Assembly (NCBI GenBank): GCA_964035015.1
Contig: OZ035997.1
Span: forward strand, 14,358,536 to 14,422,535
DNA length: 64,000 nt
Origin: Corallium rubrum
Lineage: Eukaryota > Cnidaria > Anthozoa > Scleralcyonacea > Coralliidae
Reading direction: 5' to 3'
The notes under the pieces are model-generated. The model was not told the DNA's origin. It was given only the letters and a program-made list of their open reading frames with translations, and made no database searches. Positions 46,442 through 58,205 of the stretch are shown here, piece by piece; position 1 is the first letter of the stretch, and each line of letters starts with the position of its first letter. The position numbers and the translations under genes were made by a program.

Positions 46442-46936
46442 TTACGGGAATCTAGCTAAGACCCAACGTAATTTATCTGGACCCAGAAGCGATACACTAT
46501 TGTATTGGAGTATTTCGGCAGTCGGCACACATGTGAATACTGGCTTGAGATGTGTGAATATATTGTATATTATATATAACAGAAACATATAGAATAGAAA
46601 ATATTGTTGCTTTAGTTCTATTCGTTTTGTTAATACTCGGCAATATTCAGAATAATTTACTATTAACTGTAACACTGCCAAATCTTTGGACAATATTCCC
46701 CGAAGGAATGTAACATCATCGACGAACCTCATCGACGATCGCCTCTCGACTGCATCATGATCTGATGGTTCATCACTATCAGCATCAACCAAAAACTGCT
46801 GCTTAATCATATCATTTGATTCTTCGTCTTCTAGAGTAGCTGGTGAAACAAAATATTCGTTTTCTGACTCGTTTTCCAAAGCCCTATCTTGCTTATTTAC
46901 TGTATCACCACAGTGACATTTACAATGAGTCCACAC
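46442..46936 (-). CDS. Unassigned frame in element X
   Basis: 164 codons. Starts MWTHCKCHCGD (a Cys/His cluster) close to the right TIR, then an acidic, serine-rich stretch (residues 15-65), then YFLFYMFLLYIIYNIF, probably read past an exon end. The cysteine cluster might belong to the P2X7-type zinc-binding domain common in cnidarian transposon genes, but too little is left to say. Possibly the first exon of the element's own gene. Confidence 0.35.
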   Translation of the reverse strand: MWTHCKCHCGDTVNKQDRALENESENEYFVSPATLEDEESNDMIKQQFLVDADSDEPSDHDAVERRSSMRFVDDVTFLRGILSKDLAVLQLIVNYSEYCRVLTKRIELKQQYFLFYMFLLYIIYNIFTHLKPVFTCVPTAEILQYNSVSLLGPDKLRWVLARFP

Positions 46937-47592
46937 GCCTACGTCATCGCGGCCTAAACTCGGTCCCAGACTTTTCGTACTTTTATTCGAAAATATGGCA
47001 AAATTGGCAACTTCAACGCGTTGTAACTCGAAAAATATTCATCAGAATTACGCCAAACGTTCTGAGACTATTATTTGGCTGAACATCTTTCAGTCTGTGT
47101 AAAAAATGCCATACTCATTTTTTCATGTCATAGGCACTTCATTTAAGACAATAATAATTTTCGCTTCTTAGGCACTTTAAAATAATAGAGTAACATCTTT
47201 TGAAGTTTTTCGTTTCTTTGCTTCGTTCTTGAGATATTTCAGTTTGTTCGATATGCAAATTAAACATTTTAACGTCACATGGGCATAACGAGTTATTGAA
47301 AAAAGTTATTATATATCTAGCATGTGCGTGTGTTTCGCCCAGAACACCAAACATGCATGTTAGATTTTCAAGTGATTATATCAGTTGACAATAACAAAGA
47401 TATATAACGTTTTTCGATAAATCATTATGCACGTGTGACATCAAAATGTTTAAGTTGCATATCAAACAAACTGAAATATCTCAAGAACGAAGTAAGGAAA
47501 CGAAAAACTGAAAAAGATGTTACTCTAAGATCATTTTAAGTGTTCTTTCGAATAATTATAAGACAAACTTAATTTTCGTTTCATAAGCACTT

Positions 47593-47748
47593 TAAGTCTG
47601 ATTTCCATAAGATCGTCTCGATCACCCCCAATCGTGCCGATCACGTGAATCCATCCAATCAGATTGGGCGATTTGAAATATCTCTAGTCTGATTGGAGAG
47701 ATTTGAGCAATCGAGGCGATCGAGACGATCGGAAGGAAACCAGACTTT
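47593..47748. mobile_element. Imperfect palindromic MITE (AAGTCTGATTTCC ends)
   Basis: AAGTCTGATTTCC with GATCGTCTCGATC at left faces CGATCGAGACGATC and GGAAACCAGACTT at right. It abuts the right TTAA of G2. Confidence 0.65.
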
Positions 47749-50376
47749 AGCGGTTCTTTTTTATGCGGGCTCTTTTCATCATTGTTTGCATTAATGTTTA
47801 TTTATAATAATTATTTCTATTTTAGCCATACCAACAATCCTTATAATATAAACTTTTTCTTTGAACGTTTTCATGGCGATAAAGTAATATAAACAAGACA
47901 CCTGGGTCAGGTGTGCACTCGGGCTACTGGGAAGTGCAGAGGTCTCTATAACGCATGAGCAAAGAGGTGGGAGTGGGCTGAGGAAGATCAGATCGAACGC
48001 TGAATACATGTGGTGCAGGACTATCCTGAATTGTCAATTTAAAGTGTCTAGAATTCAGGATGATCCTGATGCCTAGGGGACTTCTCTGTCCCGGGGTGTT
48101 AAACTAAAAGCATATAACAAAAAACAGTAGGGGTGTTGTAGTCAGGGTCTGAGTGGTGGAACTTTCTCCCTGGGGGGTTGTGGTTACATTTAGGGTTACT
48201 GTGAAGTGGGGGTCAGGGTTGGGTTTCATTTTCATTAATATTCAGGATTATCTGGAATTCTGGACCACTTCACAATTCAGGATAATCATGCAAACAAATA
48301 CAATAGATTAAGTGATTAAGGTCAGTAGCAGTAAGGTTTAGAAGAGAGTATGTTACAGGTCGGGATGAAGAACATTTTAAACATTGATTTCCAAAAAAGT
48401 TATTGACGTCGTAAGCATTGACTAATAATTACAGCATTAATTAGTGATTAGAAAGTTGTTGAAATTGTTTTTGCTGAGCTATTGGTATGTGTAGACCAAC
48501 AGTCCACAAACTTTTTGGCTGATGACCACTGCACAATTTCAAGCATTGTGCCATGATTGATTTCATGATAAATTTAGTATATACATTATTTGTTGTACAT
48601 ATCTAACCATTTACTATAATTACATGAACTTGTGAAAGTAGCGAACAAAAAATACTTTTGTATTTGGGGATTTCATGTCTACTAACATTGGGTAACAGAC
48701 AACTGGGTTAACTTGACCAATGTTTGTCAGCAAATGCTGAAAAACTAAGTTGTTCAACTTCTGACAAAATCCTGTGAAAATGTTTTGTACCCTGCTTTTC
48801 GGTTGTGACCATAGTTCGCAGACCATCAGTGTTGACAATGTTCAATGAAAGGACAGCATGATTGTTCTATAGTATTGATATACAGTACATGCATGATAAC
48901 AATGTGACTCCACCAACATTCTGTGTACATGCTGACAGCTGTGACAATAAATTTAACTTCCAGGTTTTTAGATTTATCTTCCAGAAATATATCAGAAACA
49001 TCAGATTTTACCAGCACTGATCATGACAGGTAGTGATTGTCCAAACCTGGCTCTGGGCCTGGATCTACAGATTATAAAACAAAAATTAGCAAAAAAAGTA
49101 CTGTATAAGAGAAATAGAGCCATGGTCCAAGATTTTCATGAGTATCAGCCAAAGTTGATGGTACGTGGCAGATAAAAAGGGATTGACCCACTAATTCTAC
49201 ATGTTAGGTACATAAAAGGCAAGTAATAAAGACCCTGGGTATGGGTTTGTCACAGTTACAGTAATTTAGCCCGGGGTATAAAAGTGGAATTTCAGTCAAT
49301 ATCAGGTGGATGAACTAAAGAGAACATGTGTTTTAAACCTTGCTCAATACTGTATATACTCAAAACTGGATATACGGAAGCGATGTATGTCTGGAAGTCA
49401 TTATAACCAGGAATGGTCTTAAAATGAGATGCCTAGGGCTCTTTCTCGATACAGTACATGCACAACCAAAATGGTTATGGGTTACGGTTTGCATTGTGCA
49501 TGTTATGTATCGAGAAAGTGCTGTGCCTTGGGTCCTTGGTCTCTAGACTGGTGTCTTGTATGGGAATCCATCTTTAATATAGTTTTGTCAAAAGTTTTTT
49601 CAAGAACACAGAGTGGAACTATACTTTTGCCTCACTATTGTTGACATAATGTGGACAACCCTAAGGGTCCAAGGCTCAAAATCTTGAGTGATTACATGAG
49701 TCATTACATGAACAAACCCATGAAGCTATACCAGTATAGTAATCACAATGTCAATTTTTAAGAGATTTGTTTACATGTATCCATGTCTATGTGACTATGG
49801 TTATCCAAATTAAGTTAATTGTGTTCTACAACTTTTCAACATGTTTAATTCATACACGGATAAGCGATTTCAAACTGCTCAAACAAAATCGTTTAAACAT
49901 GGTATAAAAACTTTGTTCTATAAACTAAATTTAGACAACGGCTATCTAAATAAGCTTACGTACTGTACCAATGGAAATAACGAAACAGCTTACCTTTACT
50001 TCGACAGATCCTTGCGAGTTTTGGTAAAAGGCTATAAGAGTATCGCCGAGAAATTGATTCCAAGGTCCGCCGTAGTCACATGGCTCAGTTTCGCAAAGCT
50101 TATTGGTCAATATCGCCAGTGGCCGCCAGAGGACTAATAACGCGTCGCAAAAAAATAATCGCGAAACCTAGACTCGGCTCAGCCTAGACATAGGCTTTTC
50201 CGTTGGCTGAGCTGTGGCCTATGGGACTGGGAACTAAATTCGCTTCATGACGTAGGCAGATTTCCCGTTGTCTCTCCCCAGTCCCCTCGGCCATCCCGGC
50301 TTCAAATTTATAACTCCCAAATAGGAAATAGAAGGCCTAGGTCTAGGCTGGACTCGGCTACCACAGTAGCCCGAGT
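47749..50376. other. Intergenic stretch
   Basis: No gene supported. Short inverted ATTCAGGAT/ATCCTGAAT blocks lie at 48025-48300. A frame at 49841-50137 (98 codons) has no recognised motif. Confidence 0.4.
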
Positions 50377-50460
50377 AATAAGTTTTGTGGAAACACCACG
50401 TAAAAAAAGAAATATTTATAGCAAAGAAATATTTTACGTGGTGTTTCCACAAAACTTATT
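50377..50460. mobile_element. Hairpin MITE
   Basis: AATAAGTTTTGTGGAAACAC...CACGTAAAA against its complement, short loop. Confidence 0.7.
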
Positions 50461-50549
50461 TATAATATAAACTTTGCAATTTTCTTTTACATCTGATGAA
50501 TTTTGCTGATAGTGAGATCGTTCCAGTGTAATTATATTGGAATTCCCAC

Positions 50550-50640
50550 CAAGCACCAGAAGTTAAGTTTGTCGCGAAGTTCAGTGCATTTGGACGTGCC
50601 TGTACACGGCTGTACATGCATCCAACCAGGTTACCAGGGC
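50550..50640 (+). repeat. Possible 5S-rRNA-derived fragment
   Basis: CACCAGAAGTTAAG and GTTCAGTGCATTTGGACGTG resemble, with gaps, the 5S box A region (GAAGTTAAGC) and box C region (GTTAGTACTTGGATGGGTG) in the right order and spacing. Too divergent for a 5S gene; might be a 5S-type SINE. Confidence 0.3.
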
Positions 50641-52769
50641 GCTTATATACTGCGCCCTGCATCCGGAATCATGCAAGACTGAGCATAGCAGACTAAGCTT
50701 TCTTTAGTTCTTGTATAAGTGTATAAGAATGTTCGAAAAATTCCATGATTACAAGCAGTGTTGTAAAGTTTCCATGATGAAATTAAACTAAATATAGTCT
50801 TTATAGCCATAGCTCTTTTGGCATATAAATGTACGTACATACCTCCTCCAGACATTTCTCTCCCAGTCAAGAGAAAAAGACACACGAAGAGAGTAGCCTC
50901 GGTAGCTAGCGCTAGGAAATTGGAAACTGGGAAGAAAGTAGCTACCAAAAAAGTAACGAAAGTTGAAATTTACTTTCAATTTTCGACTTACGACATTAAG
51001 AGATTACAAAAAAGGCCGTGGTCTAATATTTTCCGTACAAACCGATTAAACAAAGTTAATAATAAATTGTATATTATATAGCTTTCTCAAGTTTTTCGGT
51101 ACTTATTGTATTAAAATTAGTGTGAAAACATTAGAAATTCACGCCAACAAAATCGACATCCGGGACAGCGGTCCGGATACGAAAAAAGACAGACCGTGGT
51201 CCAGATATGCATTTTTATAAACCGTCCGTTGACCAATCAGAATTCAGGGTATCACAAACCATTATAATAACTAATTTTATTGCATTGATTTTAAAAGTGT
51301 TCCGCTCAGCATGTCAGTGTTTTGTTCCAAACTATCTTGGCAGTTCATTCGATTTGCAACTGTACATCCAAAACATCACTAAACATACTGTACAGGGGTG
51401 AATCTAGGAAAAATTCTGAAGGTATAGTATTAAAACCCAAAAGGTGTTGTATACCTGTTGTAGGAGAAAGTGTGCAGGTCCAGGAGTATGCCTCTGAGAA
51501 AAAAACAACAAAACAAAATTTCCCCACATTCTGAGAGCAAGTTAAAGTCATCCTGGAAGACTGTTTGATGTATTATTAAATGGCTTCAAAAACGACTCAT
51601 TGGCATAGTTATTTTAAAAATACAGTAGGCATGCCCAGGTGTGTAAGAGGGTGTGGTTTGACCACAAGAAAAAAGACTAAGACTGACATACAAGATGACC
51701 ACGTAGGGGCCTAGAATAGACTAATTAGAGTTCACTGGGTATAGTTAATGAAATTGAGATTTTGTGAGGGATGTTGATGCATGTACAGTATCCACTGCAT
51801 TTATGCATGCCTATAATGTAGCTACTATGGTACAAATAATGATGCACTAATTGTGTACTTGTAACAACCTGGTATCCAGAACAAGATTTTTGTCAAGATT
51901 ATCTATGCTGGCCATATTGTGTTATTAATTTAAAAAAAAAAAGGAATTCAGAGAAAAGTGCCATCAAAGTGAAGCACTAACAACTCTATACAGTACTTGT
52001 CTCATATCTGGTATGACTTCTCAGTGCCAATAGCTTGAGTATTAAGCTATAGTACTAAAAGCTAAATATATTGTGAAGTATGGTATCAATGACAAATCAC
52101 AAATTGAGTTATTGATTCAACAGAAGTCAGAACTGTGGTTTTGCTTTTGCAAAATTGGATCTGCTGTCATAGCTTCATCTATATCACCTTATAAATACTT
52201 CAATGGTGCAAAACCCACCCAAACACAATTAAGAAGACTTAGCTTGCTGACAGAGTGTGATTGAAGAAGACATCTCAAAATGCCCCCAAATACTGCTAAT
52301 ATATGCATTTGCATGAGTGTTAGGTGGCAAACCAAAACTCGAACATTAGGCAACTTACTGGTAAGTACTTAACTTATATGTCCAACCATGTTTGCATAGC
52401 CTGATATAAACACACTATTCATCCTCATAGACTCAATGAACATTTTTCTTTTATTTAACACTTCTGAAGAATCTGTTTCTGTTTGGCAAGGGTGGACATA
52501 AACATTGTTTTCACTTAATTAATTCATCTATTTTTACTCCTGCTCATCCTTTTTACACCCCCTCCTTTTTTGCTCATCGACGGTAGGAATAGCAAATGTC
52601 TTTTGCATCTCATTATTGATTTCTTGTTGTTATTTTGCTTTGATTGGCTAATTTTTTTGCATTCCATTATTAATTTGTTATTGTTATTTTTATCTGATTG
52701 GCTTATTTTTGGTCACATGATTATCCTTCTTATATATTAAAGCTCATTGTTTGTTCACACTCTTTATGT
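50641..52769. other. Intergenic stretch
   Basis: No gene recognised; short frames here show no domain. Confidence 0.4.
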
Positions 52770-52808
52770 TTCTCTCTGACAAAGGGCCTTCGCTCGAAAC
52801 GTTAGAAT
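52770..52808 (+). ncRNA. Degraded hammerhead-like motif (Penelope-like terminus)
   Basis: CTGACAA (the invariant G of CTGACGA is A), extra A, GGGC/GCTC, GAA, ACGT, T. The core change should abolish cleavage. The downstream sequence (TCTCTGTTTCGGCA...ATCTAACCTTA) is shared with the fragment at 59994-60103. A (TA)n tract follows at 52893. Confidence 0.5.
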
Positions 52809-52888
52809 CATACATTCTCTGTTTCGGCATTATATCTAACCTTATGATATTTCAATTGTTGTTCCAACACTGCCTACGCAGCACACTA

Positions 52889-54344
<1,456 letters not shown>

Positions 54345-54377
54345 TTATTGATAATTACACAAAATACTGCTACAAAC

Positions 54378-54608
54378 CTCACTATTGTTTAATTTCTTTG
54401 TGAAATTAAATGAATAGATATCTTCCTGTACACTGGAGACTGTTCCAGTCGTTTTCTTCCCTATTTCTCCATTCTTGTATCTTACAAAACAGTTTTCCGA
54501 CAAACCATCAATGTTAATTATTGCAACAAGAACTAAAACAAGTTTAAAGTAAGACCACCGGGAGCAAGACGAACAAAAAGAGTCACAAGACCCTATCGTC
54601 GTAGCCAT
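54378..54608 (-). CDS. Candidate first exon of a secreted or membrane protein
   Basis: It starts at an ATG in good context (GGAAAATGG) and encodes 77 residues: a cysteine-rich head (CDSFCSSCSRW), a hydrophobic segment YFKLVLVLVAIINI, then ENCFVRYKNGE and two N-glycosylation-like sites (NFT, NNS). GAG followed by GTTTGT at 54372-54380 could be a splice donor; without it the frame stops at 54345. No known domain. Foldback element D is inserted about 80 bases upstream. May be a host gene or chance. Confidence 0.35.
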
Positions 54609-54675
54609 TTTCCTTTTCTGGCCATGAACCATTGCGGTCAGTGTGTTCAGAGGATTGGAACCGATCAGTGAATTA

Positions 54676-54684
54676 GGTGCAATA
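54676..54684. repeat. 9-bp target duplication GGTGCAATA (left)
   Basis: Identical to 56081-56089, on the far side of element D. Confidence 0.85.
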
Positions 54685-56080
54685 CAATCTCGTTCCCAGA
54701 CCCTTCTCACGCGGGCCGTGCCCGTCGACCGAAAGCTCTGGGATAATCCATCGTCTCTTGCCAAAATTTAGCTTCCGTCGCAACTGAGCATGTCTGAGAT
54801 TACGAAGCGCTTCTTCAATGAAATATTTACATTTACTGCGGTTTTCAAGACTTCGATGTTGTCGGTATCTTAGATTTATTTGTTTTGGCCTCGAAAAACG
54901 TTGATTTATTTCATGCTGCATTGAAGTATGCACTGCGACTCTGCGAGAAACAAATAGAGATGGATTACGCCCAAAGAAAAGCAGTTCGAAGCCCTGAAGA
55001 CGATTGTTGTCGAACGAAAAGACACCCTGTGTGCTCTTCCCACTGATTATGTTAAATGGCTTATTTACCAGCGAATAAGCTTGTCAAGAACTAAACAGCC
55101 TTTTAAACAGCAAGTAATCGACGACTTTTGAATGGTTCCAAGAGAGAAAGCGGTGAGTAGCAAACTTGTCGTAGTGGCACGATGGGTAATACGGCATATA
55201 ATTATCATGTCATTTGTGGAACAAGATGACTAGTAATTTCAGAACTACGCATCGTTGAAATATAATGTTTACGTATGTTGTTATATGTTGAATGAGCTTT
55301 CATTTGATGTAGAGTTCGAGATTCTGCGTTTTATGAAACTTGTTATACTGTCCAAAATGTGCGAACCACTGTTCCAAATAATATTTCATTAACAAATATA
55401 CAGGAAATCGACGCGATGAACCAAAACAACAGACGTTTTTCCTTTTTAAAAATATTTTCCGTTTATCTAGAAGCTTGAAATTTCTACCCCGAATAGAATT
55501 TTTCAATAGCTTCTGTATGATATATATCTCAATGTTGTGCGTTAAATATTTCAAAAGAAATCTAAATTTCTGTAACACTTGTGAGAAGTCAATTTCCTGT
55601 TTATTTGTAATATTATTTCAAACAGTGGTTCGCACATTTTGGACATTTTAACAAGTTTAATAAAACGCAGAATTTTGAACGATACATCAAATGAAAGCTC
55701 ATTCAACACGTAACAACATACGTACACCATATACTTCAACGATATGTAGTTCTGAAATTACTAGCCATCTTGTTCACAACTGACAAGATACCGCACCTCG
55801 GGCAACACGCCCGACTTCAGTACTCACCGCTTTCCCTTTCGAAACCAGCATAAGCCACCAAATACTTGCTGTTCAACTACTGTTTGGTTCTTGACAAGTT
55901 TCAGTCGCCAGATAAAATTTGACTTCAAGGCTTTCGAAAGACAAAACTATCAGTGCTGTCAACATATGAGAAAATCCATCCCGAACAAAGAACCAATGAA
56001 ATGTCGATTTGAAACGGATTATCCCAGAGCTTTCGGTCGACGGGCACGGCCCGCGTGAGAAGGGTCTGGGAACGAGATTG
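54685..56080. mobile_element. Large foldback element D with captured helicase fragment (9-bp target duplication)
   Basis: Ends CAATCTCGTTCCCAGACCC and its complement; the outer TIR is about 65 bp. The inner palindrome (55230-55780) contains GAACTACGCATCGTTGAAA and is related to the cores of A, B and F. The left half holds unique sequence that includes a RecQ-type helicase remnant. A 9-bp duplication would fit a Mutator-like element. Confidence 0.8.
54961..55128 (+). pseudogene. Captured RecQ-type helicase fragment
   Basis: 56 codons: WITPKEKQFEALKTIVVERK, then DTLCALPTDYVKWLIYQR. This matches the start of the RecQ/DEAD helicase domain (KxxQxEAL...kDxxxxLPTGxGKSLIYQ). The Walker A lysine loop is mutated (LPTDYVKW for LPTGYGKS), and a stop follows at 55129. 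Only one exon-sized piece is present. Confidence 0.6.
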
Positions 56081-56095
56081 GGTGCAATATTTTTT

Positions 56096-56610
56096 CAACC
56101 TCGTCCCCAGGGCATTTTGCCTCCACGTTGGGAGGCGAAAATGGCCCTGGCATCGGCTGGTCGATTCTATAATCGGATTGGCCGGTTTAAAAACTTGATT
56201 AATTCAGATACAGTGTAATTTATTCATCAAAATATGAATTGCAACAAATCCACTCTGCGAAGTTCATCCAAAGAATTGTAACGATAGCTTTGGTTAAAGT
56301 CAAGAACAACATTAGATATATGTTTCTTCCCGACATTTAAATGTATCCTGGATAATCGTGGGGAGTATCATGATGAATAATGCTAGCCAGTTGCATTTAT
56401 GATAAAGGTTGACATGACTGATTCGGCAGAGCGTTAAGTATTTATTATTTATTATTCATGTATACGTATTATACAAAAACGAAACACAAAGACCGCATAA
56501 ATTTTCTTGCTAAAACACCCCAAAATTCTGGGTGTCACGTGACCAGCCGATGCCAGGGCCATTTTCGCCGACTACCAACGTGGAGGCAAAATGCCCTGGG
56601 GACGAGGTTG
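56096..56610. mobile_element. 515-bp element E (9-bp target duplication)
   Basis: Ends CAACCTCGTCCCCAGGGCAT and its complement over about 70 bases, flanked by ATATTTTTT at 56087-56095 and 56611-56619. The duplication overlaps that of element D by three bases, so E inserted at D's edge. No coding sequence. Mutator-like by duplication length. Confidence 0.85.
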
Positions 56611-56712
56611 ATATTTTTTTTGCGATCTCAACACTGAACATTGTTAACGTTTATGAAATTATCATGCTAACTAAAGTTTATCGTTTTAAAACCCTATCTT
56701 CTGATATTTCTG

Positions 56713-56840
56713 CAAGATCGAAACAATATTTACTGCACGCAAAGGATTGTGGTTAAATGTACAAACGGTACCGAATTGCGAACGGTACCGTACATTTAAC
56801 CACAATCCTTTGTGTGCAATAAATGTTGTTTCTCGCAGAA
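56713..56840. mobile_element. Palindromic MITE
   Basis: AAGGATTGTGGTTAAATGTA and its complement around CGGTACCGAATTGCGAACGG; the outer arms are less regular. Confidence 0.65.
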
Positions 56841-57023
56841 ATGAACAATGTTTAGTTGTTATTTGAGCTGATTTGAGGTCGCAAACCATTGTGGTTAAAT
56901 GTACCCGCCATCTTTTACGTTCTTGTTAGGTCTTCCGACGGCGTAAAGTGTTGACGACTGTCGACACACCACGTCGATAACTCCTCTGAAGCAAAAAAAA
57001 AGGCTTTGAGAAAGACGTTTACT

Positions 57024-57109
57024 CAGAGGCCGCGGAACCGGGGGAGCACTGGGGGCATATGCCCCCCACTTTTCTCAAAATTGGAAAATGTGCCCTTTTT
57101 CTGAAATAA
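57024..57109. repeat. hAT-MITE-like end fragment
   Basis: CAGAGGCCGCGGAACCGGGG and GAGCACTGGGGGCATATGCC resemble the left part of the hAT MITE at 31253. The right end is not found; it may have been cut off by the neighbouring retrotransposon. Confidence 0.35.
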
Positions 57110-58205
57110 AAATGCCCTTTTTATAAATGTGGCACGTGGTGGTTAAGGTTAACTGCGGTATATTGCCTAGCGCTGTCACAAATTTTACCCAGCGGTATCT
57201 GTCTTTGGCTAAGTTAATTGCTTCTTCGAATTGAAGGGAGTGCTCGGCGAGGTCTCGTACCACGCAGTCCTTCCATCTCATCCTTTGCCTTCCCCTCTGT
57301 CTTGAACCAAGGGGGGCCCAAAACATTAGTCGCGATGCGTTCATAGTAGGTTACATTCGTACCACGTGTCCAAACCAAGTAAGGCGCTTCCTACGCAGTA
57401 TTGTTAAGAGAGGGGGCTGTCCTGTACGCTGGAACAGTTCTTCATTGGATACCCGGTCCATCCAGAAGATTCCTACGATTCTGAGCAAGCATCTGTTGTA
57501 GAGAGACGCCACGCGTTGTTCTTCCCTTCTTGTTGTATTCCAGGCCTCTGCTCCATACAGGAGCGTGGTGGTAACTACAGCTTGGAATATTTTCATCTTT
57601 GTCGTAAGAGTGATTGACTTGTTCTTCATAACTGGCATTAACTGGTTGAATGCACCTGCATGCAGCCTTACCGATACGGCAGTCTAGTTCGGACGTGAGC
57701 TCTCCATTTGCTGAGATGGTACTTCCGAGATATGTGAATTTGTCTACATTGTCCAGTATGTCTGATTATTCTCCAAGGTGATTGTGAGCGGTGTTGGCTC
57801 TTTAGAGATGGACATTACTTTGGTCTTTTTGGAGTTAATAGATAGTCCAACCGTGTTGCCTTTCTCCTCTACTTGAGATGTTGAGAACTGTAATCTCTCC
57901 TCTAATTCATCAATGAGTGCAATGTCATCAGCGTAGTCCAGGTCAGAGAGTCTCTGCTGCTGATACCGAGAGCTTCTTCTCCTCTCTAGGACAATACCTG
58001 CGTCATTCATATCAAGAGCATTCCTTAAAACCCAGTCTATCAGCAACCCAAATAGAAGTGGTGACCATATGCATCCCTGCCTAACCCCGGCTGTAACGGG
58101 AAACCAGTTTGTCAATTCTCCATTCACCTTCACGCAGCACTCAGACCCTTCATTGCCTATACTGGGAAGAATTAATGTACCCTTTTCGTAGAAGTATGAC
58201 ATTGC
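57110..58205 (-). mobile_element. 5'-truncated non-LTR retrotransposon with reverse transcriptase
   Basis: Minus strand: VRQGCIWSPLLFGLLID (RT motif 4), LDYADDIALIDELEERLQ (motif 5 with the catalytic YADD), then KVMSIS, FTYLGSTIS, KMKIFQAVVTTTLLYGAEAW, VSNEELFQRTG and RRKRLTWFGHVVRM, and a final RGRQRMRWKD. Frameshifts near 57745 and 57655 and a stop after VVRM near 57345 show that it is dead. The N-terminal endonuclease and early RT motifs are absent. Clade not assigned. Confidence 0.85.

Larger units (their letters stand above)
41130..47138. mobile_element. 6 kb element X inside G1
   Basis: TIRs of about 230-280 bp begin AGTGCCTATGACATGAAAAA and its complement. TCATTTAA is repeated outside (41122-41129 and 47139-47146); if the true target is TTAA as for G1, then the extra TCAT is fortuitous. 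It shares its outermost bases with G1. Its interior holds an unassigned minus-strand frame (46442-46936) and the Helitron-like insertion at 42069-45895. Confidence 0.7.
40687..47176. mobile_element. Foldback element G1 inside G2 (TTAA target)
   Basis: Ends AGTGCCTATGAAGCG and CGCTTCTTAGGCACT, with TTAA at 40683-40686 and 47177-47180. The left arm (40687-40900) faces the right arm (40965-41121), whose outer end continues after element X at 47147-47176. The motifs TTTGATATGCAAATTAAAC and GACGTCACACGTGTA recur inverted. Related to G2. Confidence 0.75.
40634..47591. mobile_element. Foldback element G2 (TTAA target), outermost layer of the nest
   Basis: The left end AGGTTTCTATGAAACG follows TTAA (40630-40633); the right end CGTTTCATAAGCACT precedes TTAA (47592-47595). 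Its own DNA is only 40634-40682 plus 47181-47591, and the two join smoothly (GAACACTTAA then AATAATAGAGTAACATC) when the inner element is left out, giving a palindrome. Non-autonomous; a TTAA target fits piggyBac or Kolobok. Confidence 0.75.
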
